A DNA stretch of 64,000 nt, from NCBI GenBank assembly GCA_015680685.1, contig MNCI01011128.1:783095-847094 (forward strand), in the 5' to 3' direction. Both the position numbers and the translations under genes were made by a program. The DNA is from Gnetum montanum (lineage: Eukaryota; Streptophyta; Gnetopsida; Gnetales; Gnetaceae). The notes beneath the pieces were generated by a model. The model worked only from the letters and a program-made list of their open reading frames with translations, had not been told where the DNA came from and did not search any database. Of the stretch, positions 58,590 to 64,000 are shown one piece after another (the stretch's first letter is position 1; every line of letters starts with the position of its first letter).

Positions 58590-58864
58590 ATCAACAAAGG
58601 AAATAGAGAAAGAAGAATATTCAATACAAGCTACACATGAGAACAAAATAATTAAGAATTGGCAAAAGATTTTCAAAGAGATAACAGAGGTAGAGGATTT
58701 ATGAAAGGAAGATGTAGCTTAGAAGAAGAAAGAAATGCTCAAACATACAATTCATTTTCATCATGCAAATTTTACAAAAAGAGGGCACACCATAGAAACT
58801 TGCTAGGTCAAAATTGGATTTGATGCTCTCCAACTTGAAAATAAAAATAAGAAGGAAGACACTT
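58590..58864 (+). pseudogene. Ty1/copia gag, zinc-knuckle part
   Basis: After the solo LTR the reading continues with basic sequence and the knuckle CKFYKKRGHTIETC. Copia gags have C..C....H....C; here the second Cys is Tyr. Then KIGFDALQLENKNKKEDT. It is the downstream half of the gag at 57109-57792. Confidence 0.78.
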
Positions 58865-59156
58865 GATAGGAGTCTCGCTAGTCATGACCAATGTGATTAT
58901 ATTATATGGAACAAACTGCTATCTAGTTGTTAACTTCGAAAGTGGATTGTCAAGAATACTCATGTATGTTGTTGTGTTCAATAAATATAAAACATGTTAT
59001 AATGCATATGATACAAAAGGAACCCATGTTGCCATGGTTAGAGAAGAGAAAAGATATTTATAATTTTATGTTTTATAATTCTTATGTATTTTATAGAAAT
59101 AATCAAGAACACATATGTATTGTAATCCCTACAAGGATAAGTGACAATACTCATAC
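58865..59156 (+). other. Possible continuation of copia polyprotein
   Basis: Open for 66 codons from 58863 (MTNVIILYGTNCYLVV). No protease motif is certain. Left as unassigned downstream sequence. Confidence 0.3.
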
Positions 59157-59232
59157 ACACACACTTATGGGTTGCAATCCCTTAAGGGATAGGTACACAC
59201 ACTTATGGGTTGCAATCCCTTAAGGGATAGGT
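59157..59232. repeat. Perfect 38-bp tandem duplication
   Basis: Two identical 38-bp units (59157-59194 and 59195-59232) containing 'cacacacttatgggttgcaa' and the 10-bp palindrome CCCTTAAGGG. A decayed third relative ('tgtaatccctacaaggataa') lies just upstream. Confidence 0.95.
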
Positions 59233-60259
59233 GCAACACTTTATATGGAAAGCATAAAATGACTCCTAATCATAATTTTTCATGACCTAACATCATATCA
59301 TATAGTTAGACCTTCTCGAATAAGGATGAAGCATCGCAATGTAATGAACACACAACTAAATGAATGAATTAGTTAATTAAAGTGTATGATAATCATGATG
59401 TTTGTACTTTTGGTGTTTTACAATTTAAGGCATCCATGATATATATCATGGGAAAACCATAAGCTTTAGTGACACTTTGACAGAGTTACATAAGGAAGGT
59501 AACACTTTGACAAATTTTAGTGGCACTTGCGAAAGTGACAACTCAAAGTACACACAAAATAGGAAGAAAATCAAATTACCCAAGGGTGGAGAAGCTCCTC
59601 ACTCAAAACCAAATCCAAAAGCCCAAGAAAACATAAAATAACCAAAGATATCAAATAAAAGTTCAACCTATGTATTTATAGTTTTTGACATGCAGTAGTT
59701 TAGGTTTGTCAATGCCCTGAGAGTTAACAGAGGTTTGACTTCATCACTACTATCACTATGACAAGAACTACTTGTAAAAAAATTATAACAAATCTTTGTT
59801 ATATGATATATTGCATAGCGATTAAGATTAAATACCTAAGATTAAGAAACTTAAGCATAGTCAACCTCATAATCATAAAGAGAGATAAAGCAACCTTTGA
59901 AGGTATGCCTTATTCTTAATAAGAAATGCTAAATATATAATGTTACTTAGTTTCAATCAAATAAAAAGCCATGACTATAGATGTTTTTACATGTATGTTT
60001 CTTTTTGTGGTGTTGTAAAGTTTTTATTTCAAAAATAACATTGGGCAATTACAAATCCAGCATTTTAGCATGACAAAACCTTAACAAAACTTAAAAGAAA
60101 CTTCAACAAATATTAGTGGAATATGACAATGGTAAATTTTGAAGTACATTATGTACTATAATGTAGAACTTTGGAAGACAAAAATAGTAGAATCACTAAC
60201 ATGTAATAAATAAATAAAAGGAATTATTGAATTGCTACTTGGGGTCACTTGTTTAAATA
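59233..60259. other. AT-rich sequence, nothing recognised
   Basis: No motif or long frame. 'cacaaaataggaag' and similar AT-rich text only. Confidence 0.45.
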
Positions 60260-60427
60260 GATGACAATATTAATAATGATGTGACAAACGAAATTGAAAT
60301 AAGATGGATGAAATGGCAAGAAGCTAGTAGTGTGCTTTATGATAGAAAAATATCCTCCAGGTTAAAGAAAAAGTTCTCCAAAATTAAATCTGTGGTCCTT
60401 CATAGGGTGGAATGCTAACCTATTGAA
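60260..60427 (+). pseudogene. L1-type LINE reverse-transcriptase fragment
   Basis: Reads IRWMKWQEASSVLYDRKISS, then RLKKKFSKIKSVVLHRVEC and a stop. It matches the plant LINE RT region 'WLKWR.ASGVLCDRK.P.KLKGKFYR...RPA.LYG.ECW'. Only about 55 codons remain. It points to an old 5'-truncated or otherwise broken insertion. Confidence 0.8.
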
Positions 60428-61213
60428 ACTAAAAGTAAAAGTAAAATTGAAACTTCATTACGTCCATAGACCCTAAATGCATAGTTGGGTAAAGGTAAGA
60501 TGATGATATCAAAGAAATTATTGGTACAAATGATGTACAAAATGTAGTAAAGTTTGCAAATAGAATCATCATGTAGTACAAAGAATAGTAGACTATAAAG
60601 ACCCTAAATGCTTTCAAAACAATTACGAAATAGAAAATTTGGTAGTGGAAATTGAAAAAGAAAGTGTAGCAAAATATATTCAAGTATTGCATTAGCCCTC
60701 AACTAAAATTGTTGGAGACACAACATGCATAAAAATAATTATAAATAATGAATTCAAGGAAGAATATCAAATTCAATGTAAGATTTTGTTATTGAAAGAC
60801 ATGCTATCATTTAACGTAGAAGCAATTTGAGAATTTGCTACATGTATCTAGAAGACTAAATGTTCTTAAAAATTCAATTTTAAAAGAGACAAAAAAACTA
60901 ATCATGGCTTTAAAACATGGGAATTGAAGATAAGAACTAATCAATTAGGAAACTTGTATTTACAACACTACAATACCGATGCATTTTGGGATCAAATTTA
61001 GTTAAACAAAATTGAGTTCCTATCATTGACAAATTCAAATAAGCAAATGTAAATCCATTTCACACCCAAAAGGATTGTATAGAATATGTTCTAATAACAA
61101 AATTTGAATAAATGTCGTATCTTTCTAAAAATGCTATTAGAAATTTCTTTAAAACCAAGAAGGAAATGGGTGCAAATAATTTTAATGAATTCTTTTAGTT
61201 TTGGGCTTAGGTC
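60428..61213. other. AT-rich sequence, nothing recognised
   Basis: Short plus-strand frames only (for example NYEIENLVVEIEKESVAKYI near 60610). These could be LINE- or copia-derived, but I cannot assign them. Confidence 0.4.
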
Positions 61214-61482
61214 ATTGTATCAAAAAATACTTTTATATAATTCATTAGGTGATACAAAAGTCATAAACTAGAAGGTTGATCTATCAAGCAAGGTCCTAAA
61301 AGGGTCCTTGAAGGATTAGACTTGAGAAATGAATACCTTACCATGAATCCAAATGATGGCTCTATGATTCTTTATGCAAGATATCCTAAAATTTGTAAGG
61401 GTAAAAGGTTCAGTTTCAGCTTCACTAATTTGATACAAACATATCATCTATCATCTTACATAGATGAAGCATGGAATTTTAA
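61214..61482 (+). pseudogene. Conserved-looking open fragment of unknown family
   Basis: The plus strand from about 61279 keeps one frame open for about 70 codons: SIKQGPKRVLEGLDLRNEYL, TMNPNDGSMILYARYPKICK, GKRFSFSFTNLIQTYHLSSY and IDEAWNFKKF, then TGA. Composition looks like real protein, in contrast with its surroundings. I do not recognise it; a captured exon or a retroelement gag/env piece are both possible. Confidence 0.4.
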
Positions 61483-61936
61483 GAAATTCTGAGCAAGTAT
61501 GTTGTGATTGGCAACGAGAATTTTTTAAATTTCCATCAATTTCAAAGAACCTTATTACTGAAAATTTATGGCCATGTTGCGATACAACTTTGACCACAGA
61601 TAGAACAATGCAAATCCAAATTAACAGAACTCGAGGTTGCCTGGCTTGTCAAATCACTTTCCTTTTTAGAAAATCATTTCCATGACAATGTTTTTAAGTA
61701 TGAAATGCTAAGGAATGCTAAATTAAGAACGCAGAGTGTGGTTACCATCCTATGACTAGCAGACTATGTTATTAACGCTACTCAAACGGCCTCAAGTAAC
61801 TTGGGTCGTCTGTATGTTTTGCAACTCTAATTATGCATTTGAACTACAAGTAAATAGGGTCGGCTGCCTCTCAGTTAATTAGGTTGAATGGTAGCTGTTA
61901 TTCGTAAAGTCCATCCAATCTAACATGGGATATGCT

Positions 61937-62123
61937 TGCTTCTGTATTCAAAGTTATGGTTGCTTCTGTATTCAAAGTTCGGTAAAAAGTTGTAAAAGAA
62001 ACTGCAAAGAATCCAACTTAGAAAACACTTTCTTAAGAATCTTCTTGGTGCCTTTACCAGTAAGCAACTGCAAGGAATCCAACTCATAGAAAGCACTTTC
62101 GTAAGAATCTTCTCGGTGCCTTT
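61937..62123. repeat. Two local tandem duplications downstream of the helicase gene
   Basis: 'tgcttctgtattcaaagtt' occurs at 61937 and 61961 (24-bp period). 'aactgcaaagaatccaactt' through 'cttcttggtgccttt' occurs at 62000-62055 and again at 62066-62123 with a few changes. Both lie in the 3' flank of the minus-strand helicase. Confidence 0.9.
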
Positions 62124-62786
62124 GGTGCCTTTAGGACCACGTCTAGAAAAGTAAATGCTTACTGTCAACTCTCAGTTGTCTGGAATCACCCTTCTTCCAA
62201 ACTTGAATTATCTTTGGAATCAAATCTATCACTTGAATTGAACCTATAACTCCTATCCTGAATTACTCGAAATCAAACCTAAACCTATCGGTCTTGTCTC
62301 AGTGTACCTTTAGAATCAAACCTATCAATTGGAGACCACAACTCTACCCAATAACCAAGTGAACCTCACTCACACTTTCCTCTTAAAACTCCTACCATAT
62401 GCAATTAAAAAAATACAAACAGCACCTACCAACAGAATTCCAGTTGTGTTTGGTGATATTGCAAGCAAGGCTTGGGGGAGGCTTTTTTAAAAAAAAAATT
62501 GCAAATAATGTTGAACATGACTCAATAAAATTTTAAAAAACATGATGCTGGCTTGTTGGCCAGAAACAATCTTGGTGCTTTCTCATAAATATTGGCATTC
62601 AAATAAGAGTCCAGTGAGATGCATACATACAGTAAACACGTTGTAAAATAATAAAAATCATGATTATGCTTAGACAATCTATACAGAACAGGAATACCGT
62701 CAACTATGATGACACAAACATGGTAATTTTAAGTGAATCCTTGTCTAGTATCACCTTTAGGGATAAAGAGGATGAACACACAATCC
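62124..62786 (-). other. 3' flank of the helicase gene
   Basis: Probable 3' untranslated and downstream sequence. I see no canonical AATAAA on the minus strand close to the stop codon. No repeats or other genes. Confidence 0.4.
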
Positions 62787-63953
62787 TTACAAATTATTAA
62801 AGAGATCATTAACTTTATCCAGGCTTTCTACTTTGCAAAACAGATCATTTGATTGGAGCCTATTAATTATCTCCTTCCATTGCCAAGAATTGTTGATGAG
62901 AAGCTGAGCACTTCCAAAGATATACAGACCCCACCTTGCTCTAGACAAAGCCACACAGATCCTGTTTACGCTGTCTAAGAAACCTATGCTCTGAGAAGAT
63001 TCAATATTCCTTACCAATGACAATAAGATAATGTTGCTTTCCCCACCCTGAAATTCATCTACAGTTTTTACCACACATCCCTTCAATTCCAAGTCATCAA
63101 AAACCTGTCTGCACCTGTAAAAGGCTTTCTTACCTTTCGTATCCTTCCTCAACCTTGGAGGCACGACACGGCGCCCATTGATAAGCTCAGTGATCCTCTC
63201 CACCTGTGATCTGTACATACTCACAATAGCAATATCCTTGGGCATATACCCACAATGATTCACAAGATTTCTATAAAACCTGACCACCATTTCTGCTTCC
63301 ACAGGATTCCACCTACTAGTAGGATCATAACTAGGGGTCTCGGGATTATTGTGATCAATAAAAAGAACATCGGCCTTCACATTGTTCACACTAGGAAATC
63401 CTTCGACTGATTCATGGTCTTTGAGATCTGTATAGAAACCAGAAACCAGACTAGAGATTTGTGGCCTCATGCGACGTTGAAATCCAAGGGCCCTGTACTC
63501 CACACCTTGACTAACCATTCTTTCAAACATTGAGATATCCAGGTTATGGCTCTTGGCTAGGAAATTGGATGCCACCAAAGGCCTCAACTGCATATGATCT
63601 CCGATCAAAATGAGCCTCTTTATGCAAGGATTCAAACATCCCAATAACTGAGCTTCTGTGATCTCTGCTGCCTCTTCCACCACCATGATTTCAGAGCCCA
63701 ATCTACATAGAAGTTCGTGGTTTCTAGCAGCAAAAGTTGCAGTCATGCCCACCACCTTGAACCCACTAAGCTCATGCTTGTCCTTGTTGATTCTGGCTTC
63801 CTGAGCCCGCATACAAACATCCAAGTACTTTTGTGCCAGATCTCGAAGCTCTTCTCTGCACATGTTTTTATCCTGAAACAATGATAAAATTTCAGGCATC
63901 TCATGCAACAGCTTGGATAGGAGTTCATGAATTTTGGCTCTCGTAACAAATCC
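62787..63953 (-). CDS. UPF1/ZNFX1-type SF1 helicase, last exon (partial)
   Basis: An open frame of about 385 codons runs without interruption to a TAA at 62787-62789. Motifs of superfamily 1 helicases are in order: MTATFAARN, motif II VVEEAAEITEAQLL (Glu-Glu-Ala in place of Asp-Glu), motif III LILIGDHMQLRPL, motif IV FQRRMRPQIS, 'IAIVSMYRSQVERI', motif V VKTVDEFQGGESNIILLSLV, and motif VI NRICVALSRARWGLYIFGSA. This order and 'SLFERMV'-like, 'VGFLDSVNR'-like spacing match the C-terminal helicase half of ZNFX1/UPF1-like proteins, which unwind RNA using ATP. The Walker A half must lie beyond the window. The exon probably starts after TTTTTTAAG near 63953, since a TGA lies just upstream in frame. 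It is the only gene here with normal codon integrity. Confidence 0.92.
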   Translation of the reverse strand, partial: GFVTRAKIHELLSKLLHEMPEILSLFQDKNMCREELRDLAQKYLDVCMRAQEARINKDKHELSGFKVVGMTATFAARNHELLCRLGSEIMVVEEAAEITEAQLLGCLNPCIKRLILIGDHMQLRPLVASNFLAKSHNLDISMFERMVSQGVEYRALGFQRRMRPQISSLVSGFYTDLKDHESVEGFPSVNNVKADVLFIDHNNPETPSYDPTSRWNPVEAEMVVRFYRNLVNHCGYMPKDIAIVSMYRSQVERITELINGRRVVPPRLRKDTKGKKAFYRCRQVFDDLELKGCVVKTVDEFQGGESNIILLSLVRNIESSQSIGFLDSVNRICVALSRARWGLYIFGSAQLLINNSWQWKEIINRLQSNDLFCKVESLDKVNDLFNNL

Positions 63954-64000
63954 AAACTTAAAAAATGCCCGTCAATGCATAAAAAATAAACGTTAATAAT

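Overview
The window looks like a repeat-rich intergenic region of a large plant nuclear genome. A conifer or other gymnosperm is my best guess, but that is inference. The support is plant-type Ty3/gypsy and Ty1/copia retrotransposons, a plant-type LINE fragment, GT-AG introns, TATA boxes, and one ordinary-looking nuclear gene at the right edge. Nearly every reading frame is broken, mostly by TAG and TGA stops, as expected from C-to-T decay of methylated DNA. The only convincing host gene is the last exon of a UPF1/ZNFX1-type SF1 helicase (62787-63953, minus).

Left 40 kb: three related Tat-like Ty3/gypsy elements. Element 1 (15881-31247, plus) is the youngest. It has both LTRs, primer-binding site, gag, protease, integrase and polypurine tract, but no reverse transcriptase or RNase H. 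It inserted into element 2 (minus strand, about 8.5-40.2 kb). The 5-bp target duplication (AATAA/AATGA) fits, and removing element 1 plus one repeat restores element 2's broken reading frame exactly. Element 2 keeps gag, protease, RT, RNase H, a second (archaeal-type) RNase H, integrase, primer-binding site and 5' LTR. Element 3 (left of about 8.5 kb, minus strand) shows a 5' LTR and primer-binding site but no gag or protease.

The most interesting find is that all three elements carry the same eight-exon gene on the strand opposite to gag-pol. In element 2 it lies between protease and RT. In element 1 it lies between protease and integrase, where RT-RNase H should be. It has a TATA box in elements 1 and 2. 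It encodes an FCP1/NIF-like HAD phosphatase domain with altered catalytic motifs, then a long conserved region of no family I recognise, an acidic stretch, a helical region and an acidic tail. Arrays with the core TAAACTAGCA lie downstream of it in all three copies, and again downstream of integrase in elements 1 and 2. I read this as a captured, intron-containing host gene (or gene fusion) that became a stable antisense passenger of this retrotransposon lineage.

40-52 kb: broken copies of an Athila-like Ty3/gypsy element in both orientations, with a tRNA-Asp-type primer-binding site and four LTR copies (45.1, 49.9 inverted, 51.4 and 57.8 kb), plus the 3' end of a minus-strand copia element. 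52-59 kb: an unrecognised, coiled-coil-rich minus-strand coding remnant, then a plus-strand copia gag split by a solo LTR. 59-62.8 kb: AT-rich DNA with a LINE fragment and small tandem duplications, followed by the helicase exon.
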